A stretch of DNA of 64,000 bases from Roseiarcus sp963794155. GTDB lineage: Bacteria > Pseudomonadota > Alphaproteobacteria > Rhizobiales > Beijerinckiaceae. Below the pieces are notes generated by a model. That model was not told the origin of the DNA and made no database searches. It saw only the letters and a program-made list of their open reading frames with translations. Positions 56,211 through 64,000 of this stretch are shown in pieces. How positions within the stretch are numbered: position 1 is the stretch's first letter; each line of letters starts with the position of its first letter. The stretch is taken from assembly GCA_963794155.1 (NCBI GenBank), contig CAWCCX010000017.1:1-64000 (forward strand), given 5' to 3'. The position numbers and the translations under genes were made by a program.

Positions 56211-58520
56211 ATGCGCGAGGCCACCATTGGGGTTGACGTCGGCACGCTCAGCGCCAGGGCCGGCGTCTTCGATTCTTCCGGAAAGCTCATCGCCAACGCC
56301 CGGCGGCCAATCGCCATCTGGCGCGAGCCGGGCGAGATCGTTGAGCAATCGTCCGACGACATCTGGCGAGCGGTGACGTCGGCAGTGCGCGAAGCAGTGG
56401 CAGAATCGGGCCTACCGCCGGAGGTTGTCGCCGGCGTTGGGTTCGACGCCACCTGCTCCCTGGTCGCGCTCGACCGCGCCGCGCGTCCCGTGTCGGTGAG
56501 TCCGACCGAGGCGCCCGAACGCGACGTGATCGCATGGATGGACCATCGCGCCGTCGACGACGCCGACCGGATCAACGCCGGCGGACATGACGCGTTGCGC
56601 TATGTGGGCGGGAGGATTTCGCCTGAGATGCACACACCGAAGCTAGCGTGGCTGGCCCGGCGCAAGCCTGAAACGATCGCCAAGGTCGGGCATTTCTTCG
56701 ATCTCACCGATTTCCTGTCGTTTCGCGCCACCGGGTCGCTCACCCGCTCGGCGTGCACGGCGACCTGCAAGTTCGGGTATCTTGCGCACGAGAAGCGGTG
56801 GCCGGACGCGTTCTTCGACCGCGTCGGCCTGAGCTTCCTGAAAGACGACGACCACGCCCTGATCGGCGCTCATTTGGCGCCGCCGGGCGCGCCGCTCGGC
56901 CAAGGGCTGACCGTCGAGGCCGCCGCGGCGCTGGGGCTGCGGCCTGGGACTCCGGTCGGCGCCGGGCTGATCGATGCGCATGCGGGCGCTGCAGGCACCC
57001 TGGGGGCGCGCGCGGGAGGGACGCGCGCCGACCCGCGGCGGCGCCTGGCGCTGATCCTCGGCACCTCGTCGAGCTGCATGGCGCTTTCGGACGAGCCCCA
57101 ATTCGTCGGTGGGGTGTGGGGGCCGCATTTCGCCGCGCTGATCCCAAATCAATGGCTCGTCGACGGAGGCCAGTCGGCGTTCGGCGCGGCGATCGATCAT
57201 CTCTTGCGGCTGCATCCGGCGTTTGGGGCGCTCTCGGCGCGCGCCGGACCGCATGCGCTCGCGGCGCTCGAGAAGGATATCGTTACGCGCGCCGGCGGCC
57301 TGTCGCGAGCGGCGCTGATTGCCGAGGACCTGCATGTTCTGCCTGACTTCATCGGCAGCCGATCGCCGTTGGCCGACCCGGGAGCTCGCGGCGGCGTTAT
57401 CGGCATGGACCTTCGCGAGGATGCCGCGAGTCTGCAAGAGCTTCATGTCGCCGGCCTTTGCGGGCTCGCCTATGGCATCGCCGACATCGTCGGCAAGCTC
57501 GAGCGGGCCGGCTACGAATTCGGGTCGATCGTCGTCAGCGGCGGCGCGGCGCGCAGCGCCTTGGTCCGCCAGATTGTCGCCGACGCGTGCGGCAAGACGG
57601 TCGAGGCGCCGCAAACGCCTGAGCCGGTGCTGCTCGGCTCGGCGATGATCGGCGCGGCGGCGGCGGGGTCGCAGACGTTGGCCTCGGCGATGGTGTCGAT
57701 GTCAGAGATCGCAGTTCGCGCGGCCCCCGCAGGCGGGGCGGTCGCGGCGTTCCATGCCCGAAAGCGCCGGGCTTACGAGATCCTGCAGCAGGCCGAGCGG
57801 GAGATTCGTCAAACGACTCAGAAGGCCAGCTGGCCCGAGATCGTCATCTTCGATTGCGACGGCGTGCTGGTCGACAGTGAAGTGATCGCGCTCGCCGTCA
57901 CTCGTCGACGGCTCGGCGAGGCTGGCCTTCGCTTGACCGACCAGGAGATGCGCGAGCGTTTCCTGGGGCTGCGGCTCGATTCGGTTGTGCGCAGAGTCGA
58001 AAGCGAGCTCGGCGCGCCGCTGCCCAAGGAGTTTCCCGACGATCTTTCGCGCGAGATCCTCGGCGCCTTCGTCCGCGAGCTGAAGGGGGTCGAAGGCGTG
58101 CGGCAGGCCGTCGGCGGCCTCGCGGCGCGCGTATGCGTCGCCTCTTCGAGCGCGCCCGACAGGCTCAACCTCGCGCTTCGAGTCACCGGCTACGAGTCCC
58201 TGTTCGCGCCCAACATTTTTTCCGCCGCCGAGGTCGCGCAGGGGAAGCCAAATCCCGACCTGTTCCTGTTCGCGGCGCGGGCGATGGGCGCCGCGCCGAA
58301 GCAGTGTCTGGTCATCGAAGACAGCGTCGCCGGCGTCGCGGCTGCGCGCGCCGCTGGAATGAGGGTATTCGGCTTTGTCGGCGCCAGCCACTTCACGAGC
58401 CTTGAGGAGGGGGCGGATTTGACCGCGGCCGGCGCGGAACTCATCTTTGACGACATGGCGCGGCTGCCCGACATTGTGGCTGCGCGGGCGGCCCGAACAA
58501 GCGCGGCGAATACGGATTAA
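56211..58520 (+). CDS. Fused FGGY carbohydrate kinase and HAD phosphatase
   Basis: 769 residues from ATG 56211; the open frame reaches far upstream but only overlaps the WD40 gene. Residues 1-540 are an FGGY kinase of the ribulokinase-like branch (GVDVGTLSARAGVFD, IVEQSSDDIW, LGTSSSCMAL, VVSGGAARSAL). Residues 543-765 are a HAD hydrolase: VIFDCDGVLVDSE (Asp548), CVASSSAP, GKPNPDLF and LVIEDSVAGV. In related polyol loci these are usually two genes. The joint ...REIRQTTQKASWPE at 57813 shows ACG where an ATG of a separate HAD gene could have been. It stands upstream of the SmoC-like gene and should act on the sugar from the transported polyol. Confidence 0.88.
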   Translation: MREATIGVDVGTLSARAGVFDSSGKLIANARRPIAIWREPGEIVEQSSDDIWRAVTSAVREAVAESGLPPEVVAGVGFDATCSLVALDRAARPVSVSPTEAPERDVIAWMDHRAVDDADRINAGGHDALRYVGGRISPEMHTPKLAWLARRKPETIAKVGHFFDLTDFLSFRATGSLTRSACTATCKFGYLAHEKRWPDAFFDRVGLSFLKDDDHALIGAHLAPPGAPLGQGLTVEAAAALGLRPGTPVGAGLIDAHAGAAGTLGARAGGTRADPRRRLALILGTSSSCMALSDEPQFVGGVWGPHFAALIPNQWLVDGGQSAFGAAIDHLLRLHPAFGALSARAGPHALAALEKDIVTRAGGLSRAALIAEDLHVLPDFIGSRSPLADPGARGGVIGMDLREDAASLQELHVAGLCGLAYGIADIVGKLERAGYEFGSIVVSGGAARSALVRQIVADACGKTVEAPQTPEPVLLGSAMIGAAAAGSQTLASAMVSMSEIAVRAAPAGGAVAAFHARKRRAYEILQQAEREIRQTTQKASWPEIVIFDCDGVLVDSEVIALAVTRRRLGEAGLRLTDQEMRERFLGLRLDSVVRRVESELGAPLPKEFPDDLSREILGAFVRELKGVEGVRQAVGGLAARVCVASSSAPDRLNLALRVTGYESLFAPNIFSAAEVAQGKPNPDLFLFAARAMGAAPKQCLVIEDSVAGVAAARAAGMRVFGFVGASHFTSLEEGADLTAAGAELIFDDMARLPDIVAARAARTSAANTD

Positions 58521-58523
58521 GTG

Positions 58524-59480
58524 ATGGCGCGCAAGTCGGATCACGATGGTCTGAGGCTCGACGAGGCCGCGCGCGCCGGATGGCTCTATTATGTCGCCGG
58601 CAATACACAAGACGAGATCGCCCGCAAGCTCGGCATTTCGCGCCAGGCGGCGCAACGTCTCGTTTCGCTGGCCATCAGCGAGCGGCTGATCAAGGTCAGG
58701 CTCGACCATCCGATCGCCCGCTGCATGGAGCTCGCCGCAGCGCTCAAGCTGCGCCACGATCTCAGGTTTTGCGACGTCGCGCCGACCGACCCGAGTTCGA
58801 CATCGTCGACGCTCGGGATCGCCCAGGTTGCGGCGGCCGAGTTCGAACGCTGGCTCCGCCGGCCGGAGCCTACAGTCATCGGCATTGGGACGGGGCGCAC
58901 GATGCGCGCCGTCGCCGACCAGTTGCCGGCGATGGAATGCCCGCAGCATAAGCTGGTCGCGCTCGTCGGCACGACCAATACCGACGGTTCGGCGTCGTTC
59001 TACGACGTCATCATTCGCGTCTCCGACACGGTGCGCGCGCCCCACTATCCGATGCCGCTTCCGGTCGTCGCGCGCTCGATCGAGGAGCGCGAATTGCTGA
59101 CCAGCCTCGCCTCGGTGAAGAGTCTTTTCGACCTTGTCGAGCGCACCGACGTGAGCTTCGTCGGGGTGGGCTCGGTCGGCGATTCAGCGCCGCTGGTGCA
59201 GGACGGCATCATCACCCGCCAGGAGGCCGAGGCGCTCCGCCAGGCGGGCGCGGTCGGCGAAATCACCGGCTGGGCGTTCGATTCGGCGGGAAAGGTCCTC
59301 TCCGAAGGCACCAACGCGCGTGTCGCGGCGGCGCCGCTGAGGCGGGCCGACAATCGGCTGGTGATCGGCGTCGCGATGGGACAGTCGCGACGGGCGCCGT
59401 TGCGCGGAGCGCTCGCGGGGCGGCTGATTTCCGGCCTGGTCACCGACGAGGCGACAGCCGAGCACCTGCTGCAGCGGTGA
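58524..59480 (+). CDS. SorC/DeoR-type sugar-binding regulator (SmoC-like)
   Basis: 318 residues. The N-terminal helix-turn-helix is WLYYVAGNTQDEIARKLGIS / RQAAQRLVSLA. A SorC sugar-binding domain follows (VIGIGTGRTMRAVADQL, LVALVGTTNTDGSASFYDVI, GVGSVGDSAPLVQDGI). It lies 3 bp after the kinase gene (ATG 58524) and 170 bp before the transporter operon. The palindrome at 59570-59598 is its likely operator. By analogy with SmoC it would respond to a phosphorylated polyol or sugar; whether it activates or represses is not shown by sequence. Confidence 0.9.
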   Translation: MARKSDHDGLRLDEAARAGWLYYVAGNTQDEIARKLGISRQAAQRLVSLAISERLIKVRLDHPIARCMELAAALKLRHDLRFCDVAPTDPSSTSSTLGIAQVAAAEFERWLRRPEPTVIGIGTGRTMRAVADQLPAMECPQHKLVALVGTTNTDGSASFYDVIIRVSDTVRAPHYPMPLPVVARSIEERELLTSLASVKSLFDLVERTDVSFVGVGSVGDSAPLVQDGIITRQEAEALRQAGAVGEITGWAFDSAGKVLSEGTNARVAAAPLRRADNRLVIGVAMGQSRRAPLRGALAGRLISGLVTDEATAEHLLQR

Positions 59481-59560
59481 GAAAAACGCGAAAAAAGCCA
59501 TAAAGCCCAAATACTTCAGGGCAGTTCGCGCCGATTGTGCAGCGCGGCGAGAATTTCGGA

Positions 59561-59598
59561 TTGACTTGCGCGGGCGAATGTGGCGAATATTCGCCCGC
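59561..59598 (+). promoter_or_regulatory. smoE promoter with palindromic operator
   Basis: TTGACT (59561-59566) is a good -35 box, with GAATAT 18 bp downstream as -10. A perfect inverted repeat, GCGGGCGAAT (59570-59579) and ATTCGCCCGC (59589-59598) with a 9-bp spacer, covers the spacer and -10. It is placed to let a dimeric regulator, most likely the adjacent SmoC-like protein, control the transporter. Confidence 0.6.
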
Positions 59599-59647
59599 TC
59601 AATTGGCAAATGCCCAACACTGGCATTGTCTCATCGGAGGAAACGCT

Positions 59648-60961
59648 ATGAAGGTTCACGTGAAGGGCGTGCTAGGGGCGGTTGCGCTCGCAAGCTTCTC
59701 GCTGCCCGCCTATGCCGAGACCACGCTGACGATCGCCACCGTGAACAACGGCAATATGATCGATATGCAAAAGCTGACGGACGATTTCACCAAGGCCAAT
59801 CCCGACATCAAGCTCAATTGGGTGACGCTCGAGGAGAACGTTCTGCGCCAGAAGGTGACGACGGATATCGCCACCAAGGGCGGGCAGTTCGATGTGATAA
59901 CCATCGGCACCTACGAAGTTCCGATCTGGGCGAAGAAGGGCTGGCTGGTGCCGCTCGACAAGCTCGGGGCCGACTACGACGTCGACGACCTCATACCGGC
60001 GATTCGCGCCGGTCTCTCTTACGACGGCAAGCTTTACGCCGCGCCATTCTACGGCGAGAGCTCCTTCGTCATGTACCGCAAGGACCTGATGGAGAAGGCG
60101 GGCCTCACGATGCCGGAGAAGCCGACCTGGGAGTTCATCAAGCAGGCGGCCGACAAGATGACCGACAAGGCCGCCGGGGTGTATGGCATCTGCCTGCGTG
60201 GCAAGCCGGGGTGGGGCGAGAACATGGCGTTCCTCACCGCGACTGCGAACTCGTTCGGCGCGCGCTGGTTCGACGAGAAGTGGCAGCCCCAGTTCAACTC
60301 GCCCGAATGGAAGGCGACGCTCGACTATTACGTGCCGCTGATGAAGGCTGACGGACCTCCGGGCGCCTCGTCCAACGGCTTCAACGAGAACCTTGCCCTG
60401 TTCAACGACGGCAAGTGCGGCATGTGGATCGACGCCACCGTGGCCGCCGGACTTATTGGCGGTAAGGATTCGAAGGTTGCGGGCAAGGTCGGATATGCGC
60501 TCGCACCGGACAATGGGCTCGGCAAGCGCGGCAACTGGCTGTGGGCTTGGTCGCTGGGTGTTCCAGCTGGCACGAAGAATGCGGACGCGGCGCAGAAGTT
60601 CATCTCTTGGGCGACCGACAAGCATTACGACGACCTCGTAGCGTCGAAGTTGGGCTGGGCGAGTGTCCCTCCGGGTACGCGGACCTCGCTCTACAAGAAC
60701 CCGGATTACCTTAAGGCCGCGCCGTTCGCGGAGATGACGCTCGGATCGATCAACTCGGCCGATCCGACACATCCGACGGTGAAGCCGGTTCCGTATACAG
60801 GCGTGCAGTTCGTGGCGATTCCTGAGTTCCAGGGCATCGGCACTGACGTCGGACAGGACTTCTCGGCCGCGCTCGCCGGCACCACCACTATCGACGCTGC
60901 GCTCGCCAAGGCTCAGGCCAGCACGGAAGCAACGATGAAGAAGGCCGGCTACATCAAGTAG
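59648..60961 (+). CDS. smoE: Polyol ABC transporter substrate-binding protein (SmoE-like)
   Basis: 437 residues from ATG 59648, with GGAGG 8 nt upstream. A signal peptide (GVLGAVALASFSLPAYA) leads into a family 1 solute-binding fold. TLTIATVNNGNMIDMQKLTD, the aromatic-rich LYAAPFYGESSFVMYRKDL, and GNWLWAWSLGVPAGTKN resemble sorbitol/mannitol-binding proteins. It is the first gene of the smoE-F-G-K operon. A strong hairpin after it may raise its level over the permeases. Sorbitol, mannitol or another polyol is likely; the exact ligand is inferred. Confidence 0.9.
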   Translation: MKVHVKGVLGAVALASFSLPAYAETTLTIATVNNGNMIDMQKLTDDFTKANPDIKLNWVTLEENVLRQKVTTDIATKGGQFDVITIGTYEVPIWAKKGWLVPLDKLGADYDVDDLIPAIRAGLSYDGKLYAAPFYGESSFVMYRKDLMEKAGLTMPEKPTWEFIKQAADKMTDKAAGVYGICLRGKPGWGENMAFLTATANSFGARWFDEKWQPQFNSPEWKATLDYYVPLMKADGPPGASSNGFNENLALFNDGKCGMWIDATVAAGLIGGKDSKVAGKVGYALAPDNGLGKRGNWLWAWSLGVPAGTKNADAAQKFISWATDKHYDDLVASKLGWASVPPGTRTSLYKNPDYLKAAPFAEMTLGSINSADPTHPTVKPVPYTGVQFVAIPEFQGIGTDVGQDFSAALAGTTTIDAALAKAQASTEATMKKAGYIK

Positions 60962-61031
60962 CCCAACCGTCTCGGGCGCGTCGCGGCGATCGGCTGCTGC
61001 GCGCCTGGAGGGGCGTTCCTCCCCGTCCCCG

Positions 61032-61057
61032 CTCCCTCCTCGTTCGCGAGGAGGGAG
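61032..61057 (+). promoter_or_regulatory. Intercistronic stem-loop between smoE and smoF
   Basis: CTCCCTCCTCG and CGAGGAGGGAG pair in all 11 positions around a TTCG tetraloop, followed by AAAAA. It is in the 246-bp gap between binding protein and permease. Such hairpins commonly stabilise the upstream mRNA part, so more binding protein than permease is made. Confidence 0.6.
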
Positions 61058-61207
61058 AAAAATGGGAGGCGTTGAGAAATCAACGTGAAGACGGGCATTG
61101 TGTCACGCTTATCGGCGCCGCGCCCGCTTGCGAGCCAGCGGCGAGAGGAATCGAACGTCCGGCGACCCAAGCGGCGACCGGCGTCAGACGCGGGAAGGGC
61201 GACAAGG

Positions 61208-62080
61208 ATGGCGACGCAGCAAACGACCACCGCGGGCCGCCTACTCGTCGGGCCGTCGGTCATCCTGCTTTTCGTTTGGATGATCGTGCCGCTGGTCATG
61301 ACGCTCTATTTCTCGACGCTGCGGTACAGCCTGCTCGATCCGGACAACGTGAGCTTCGTCGGGCTGCAGAACTACACCGCGTTCCTTACCGATCCGGATT
61401 TTCTGACCGCGCTCTACAACACCCTGGTCCTCGTCGGCTCGGTGCTCGTCATCAGCGTCATCGGCGGCATTCTCGTAGCGCTGCTGATGGATCAGCCGGT
61501 CTTCGGCCAGAACATCTTGCGGTTGATGGTGATCGCCCCGTTCTTCGTCATACCAACGGTCAGCGCGCTGGTGTGGAAAAACCTGTTGATGAATCCGGAT
61601 TCCGGATTATTTGCCTGGATCGCCCGATCGTTAGGGTTCGATCCGATCGTCTGGTTCACCAACTGGCCCATGCTGTCGGTGATCATCATCGTATCATGGG
61701 AATGGCTGCCGTTTGCGAGTCTCATCTTGCTGACCGCGCTGCAGTCGCTCGATGAGGAGCAGAAAGAGGCGGCCTCGCTCGACGGCGCAGGCCCGATTTC
61801 CTACTTCGGCTATATCGTGCTGCCGCATATCGCACGCGCGATCACCGTCGTCATTCTGATCGAGACGATTTTCCTGTTGAGCGTGTTCGCGGAAATCTAC
61901 GTGACCACCTCCGGCGGTCCCGGCAATGCGACGACCAACATTCCCTTCCTCGTCTACAAGCAGGCGCTGCTGAACTTCGACATCGGCGGCGCGTCGGCCG
62001 GCGGCATCATCGCCGTCATCCTCGCCAACATCGTTGCGTTCTTCCTGGTGCGCATCATCGGCAGAAATCTGGAGGGCTGA
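61208..62080 (+). CDS. smoF: Polyol ABC transporter permease (SmoF-like)
   Basis: 290 residues from ATG 61208; an N-terminal extension to 61085 is Arg-rich, lacks a ribosome site and is rejected. Six membrane helices are expected. The first is VGPSVILLFVWMIVPLVMTL. The coupling-helix EAA motif is EEQKEAASLDGAGPISYFGY. It pairs with the next permease to form the pore of a family 1 carbohydrate transporter. The next gene begins 3 bp after its stop. Confidence 0.9.
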   Translation: MATQQTTTAGRLLVGPSVILLFVWMIVPLVMTLYFSTLRYSLLDPDNVSFVGLQNYTAFLTDPDFLTALYNTLVLVGSVLVISVIGGILVALLMDQPVFGQNILRLMVIAPFFVIPTVSALVWKNLLMNPDSGLFAWIARSLGFDPIVWFTNWPMLSVIIIVSWEWLPFASLILLTALQSLDEEQKEAASLDGAGPISYFGYIVLPHIARAITVVILIETIFLLSVFAEIYVTTSGGPGNATTNIPFLVYKQALLNFDIGGASAGGIIAVILANIVAFFLVRIIGRNLEG

Positions 62081-62083
62081 GCG

Positions 62084-62914
62084 ATGGCGTTGAAGCAATC
62101 AACCGGCAAGCGCATCGGCGTCACCATCGTCGCCTGGGTCGTCGCGTTCCTGATCTTCTTCCCGATTCTGTGGACGTTCATCACCAGCTTCAAGAGCGAG
62201 ATCGATGCGATCGCGATGCCGCCGAAATTCCTTTTCTTCAACTGGACTCTCGAAAACTATTCCGCAGTTCAGGAGCGATCGGACTATCTGAAGTTCGCCT
62301 TCAATTCGATCGTGCTGTCGATCGGCGCCAATGTCGTCGGCCTCCTCATCGCCGTTCCGGCGGCATGGTCGATGGCGTTTGCGCCAGGCAAGCGCACCAA
62401 GGACCTGTTGATGTGGATGCTATCGACGAAGATGATGCCGGCGGTCGGCGCACTGGTGCCGATTTATTTGATATTTCGTAATTTGCATCTGCTCGATAGC
62501 CTCTTTGGCGTCGGTGTGGTTTTGATGCTCATCAATCTGCCGCTGCTGATCTGGATGCTCTACACCTACTTCAAGGAGATCCCGGTCGATATCCTCGAGG
62601 CGGCGCGCATGGACGGAGCTTCGTTATTGAACGAGATCGTCTACGTGTTGACGCCCATGGCGGTGCCGGGCATCGCTTCGACCATGCTGCTCGCCGTCAT
62701 CCTGTCGTGGAATGAGGCGTTCTGGACGCTGAACCTCACGACCTCCAACGCCGCGCCGCTGCCGGCCTTCATCGCTTCTTACTCTGCGCCCGAGGGCTTC
62801 TTCTGGGCCAAACTCTCGGCGGCGTCGACGCTCGCCATCGCGCCCATTCTCATTCTTGGCTGGTTCTCGCAGAAGCAGCTGGTCCGAGGCTTGACCTTCG
62901 GCGCCGTCAAATGA
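62084..62914 (+). CDS. smoG: Polyol ABC transporter permease (SmoG-like)
   Basis: 276 residues. Second permease of the importer, with about six helices, the first being VTIVAWVVAFLIFFPILWTF. The EAA motif that docks the ATPase is ILEAARMDGASLLNEIVYVL. SWNEAFWTLNLTTS lies in a late helix, as in other sorbitol/mannitol permeases. It is tightly spaced with smoF and smoK, so all are on one transcript. Confidence 0.92.
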   Translation: MALKQSTGKRIGVTIVAWVVAFLIFFPILWTFITSFKSEIDAIAMPPKFLFFNWTLENYSAVQERSDYLKFAFNSIVLSIGANVVGLLIAVPAAWSMAFAPGKRTKDLLMWMLSTKMMPAVGALVPIYLIFRNLHLLDSLFGVGVVLMLINLPLLIWMLYTYFKEIPVDILEAARMDGASLLNEIVYVLTPMAVPGIASTMLLAVILSWNEAFWTLNLTTSNAAPLPAFIASYSAPEGFFWAKLSAASTLAIAPILILGWFSQKQLVRGLTFGAVK

Positions 62915-62937
62915 TCCCGCAATAAGGAATTGCCGCG

Positions 62938-63939
62938 ATGGGAAGCATCCAACTGAAAGACGTGCGGAAAGCGTTCGGCGCAGTCAGCATCATAAACGGC
63001 GTCAACCTCAACATCGAAAATGGCGAGTTCGCGGTGTTCGTCGGGCCGTCCGGCTGCGGCAAGTCGACGCTACTGCGCCTCATCGCCGGTCTCGAGGACG
63101 TCACCTCCGGACAGGTGCTCATCGACGCCAAGGACATGACGAATGTCGGTCCCGCGCAGCGCGGGCTCGCCATGGTGTTCCAATCCTATGCGCTCTATCC
63201 GCACATGAGCGTACGCGGCAACATCGCCTTCGCGCTCAAGATGGCCGGACAGAGCGCGGACGTCATCGACCAAAAGGTGCGCAAGGCGGCGTCGACGCTG
63301 AACCTGACCGATTACCTGGATCGCAAGCCCCGCCAGCTGTCTGGCGGGCAGCGGCAGCGCGTCGCCATCGGCCGCGCGATCGTGCGCGAGCCCAAGGCTT
63401 TCCTGTTCGACGAGCCGCTCTCCAATCTCGATGCTGCGCTGCGCGTGCAGATGCGAATCGAGATCGGTGAGCTTCACGAAGCTCTGAAGACGACGATGAT
63501 CTATGTGACCCACGATCAGGTCGAAGCGATGACCATGGCCGACAAGATCGTCGTGCTGGACCGCGGCTCGGTAGCGCAGGTCGGCACGCCGCTCGAGCTT
63601 TACAATAAGCCGAACGGCCTCTTCGTCGCCGGCTTCATCGGCTCGCCGACGATGAACCTGATCAAGGGCGCGCCGGCGGCGAAGCGCGGCGCGGAGACCA
63701 TCGGCATCCGACCGGAGCACGCCGATATATCGACCAGTGCTGGTGAGTGGCCGGCAAAGGTACGCCTCACCGAGCACCTCGGCTCCGATACCTTTGTTTA
63801 CGCGGAAGGCGAAGGCATCGGGCCCCTCACCCTGCGGCTGGAGGGCGAGGCTCCGCTGAAGCCGGGTCAGAGCATCTTCGTCACCCCGCGCGAGGCGCAC
63901 CTGCATCGTTTCGACAAGGATGGCAGGAGAATCGACTGA
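62938..63939 (+). CDS. smoK: Polyol ABC transporter ATPase (SmoK-like)
   Basis: 333 residues, CUT1/MalK type. Walker A is GPSGCGKST, the Q-loop is FQSYALYPHMSV, the signature is LSGGQRQRVAIGRA, and Walker B is FLFDEPLSNLD with the H-loop in VTHDQVEAM. The C-terminal TOBE-like regulatory region (GIRPEHADI to REAHLHRFD) is present. It would power the SmoF-SmoG permease. AATAAGGAATTG precedes ATG 62938. No catabolic dehydrogenase follows before the window ends. Confidence 0.94.
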   Translation: MGSIQLKDVRKAFGAVSIINGVNLNIENGEFAVFVGPSGCGKSTLLRLIAGLEDVTSGQVLIDAKDMTNVGPAQRGLAMVFQSYALYPHMSVRGNIAFALKMAGQSADVIDQKVRKAASTLNLTDYLDRKPRQLSGGQRQRVAIGRAIVREPKAFLFDEPLSNLDAALRVQMRIEIGELHEALKTTMIYVTHDQVEAMTMADKIVVLDRGSVAQVGTPLELYNKPNGLFVAGFIGSPTMNLIKGAPAAKRGAETIGIRPEHADISTSAGEWPAKVRLTEHLGSDTFVYAEGEGIGPLTLRLEGEAPLKPGQSIFVTPREAHLHRFDKDGRRID

Positions 63940-64000
63940 GGGCGGACGTAGGGTGGCTTGGAGCCGCTCGACCTAGTGACAGGAAGCCGCGCCAACGCGT

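Noticed and set aside
1..64000. CRISPR array or rRNA operon
   Set aside because: No regularly spaced repeats and no 16S, 23S or 5S sequence were seen.

Overview
The window is 64 kb of GC-rich DNA whose genes look alphaproteobacterial (Hyphomicrobiales-like). Supporting content includes a SorC/SmoC-type polyol ABC transporter operon, a class III cyclase-TPR protein, BON and DUF6455-like domains, a CobW/WD40 pair and lanthanide-type quinoprotein dehydrogenases. A methylotroph-related lineage such as Beijerinckiaceae or Methylocystaceae is possible, but that is inference. No rRNA or CRISPR array was seen.

From 1 to about 45.8 kb the DNA is accessory and full of mobile elements. Its backbone is three copies of one group II intron (from 11, 15173 and 41832). 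All three carry the same IS110-family element at the same internal position. In copy 1 that IS110 is split by a complete IS21-family element and the reverse transcriptase is intact. In copy 2 the IS110 is intact but the reverse transcriptase has an exact 666-bp in-frame deletion that removes its catalytic centre. Copy 3 is cut off and fused to a UvrD-like helicase fragment. Other elements are a second IS110 (7814-8827), a 208-bp miniature element (7534-7741), an IS1182-type element split by an IS1111-type element (36590-39500), a frameshifted phage-type integrase and several gene remnants.

The cargo between the repeats is metabolic. Between intron copies 1 and 2 lie a BON-DUF6455-like protein, speD-speE (polyamine synthesis), a frameshifted RMD1-like membrane protein, two small exported proteins sharing a tandem Trp/Leu-Gly motif, and an adenylate cyclase. 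Between copies 2 and 3 lie a glyoxalase-fold protein, a DUF4331 protein and the nickel-pincer cofactor cluster larA / larC-larE-larB. These are followed by a two-subunit molybdenum hydroxylase, a Rieske protein, a quinoprotein alcohol dehydrogenase with the lanthanide signature, two small periplasmic proteins, an orphan YejA-like binding protein and a broken cytochrome c-quinoprotein gene. Together they suggest a periplasmic alcohol-to-aldehyde-to-acid oxidation module next to a 2-hydroxyacid racemase or epimerase system.

From tRNA-Ser (45.8 kb) to the right end the DNA looks like core chromosome: a methyltransferase, a P-type cation ATPase, a frameshifted 3-hydroxyisobutyrate dehydrogenase-like gene, def, rmuC, a cupin, a Cys-cluster protein, an SH3 protein, a CobW GTPase with a WD40 partner, and a polyol operon. 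That operon consists of a fused FGGY kinase-HAD phosphatase, a SmoC-like regulator and smoE-F-G-K-like transport genes. A 10+10-bp palindrome overlaps the predicted smoE promoter and a perfect 11-bp stem-loop lies between smoE and smoF.
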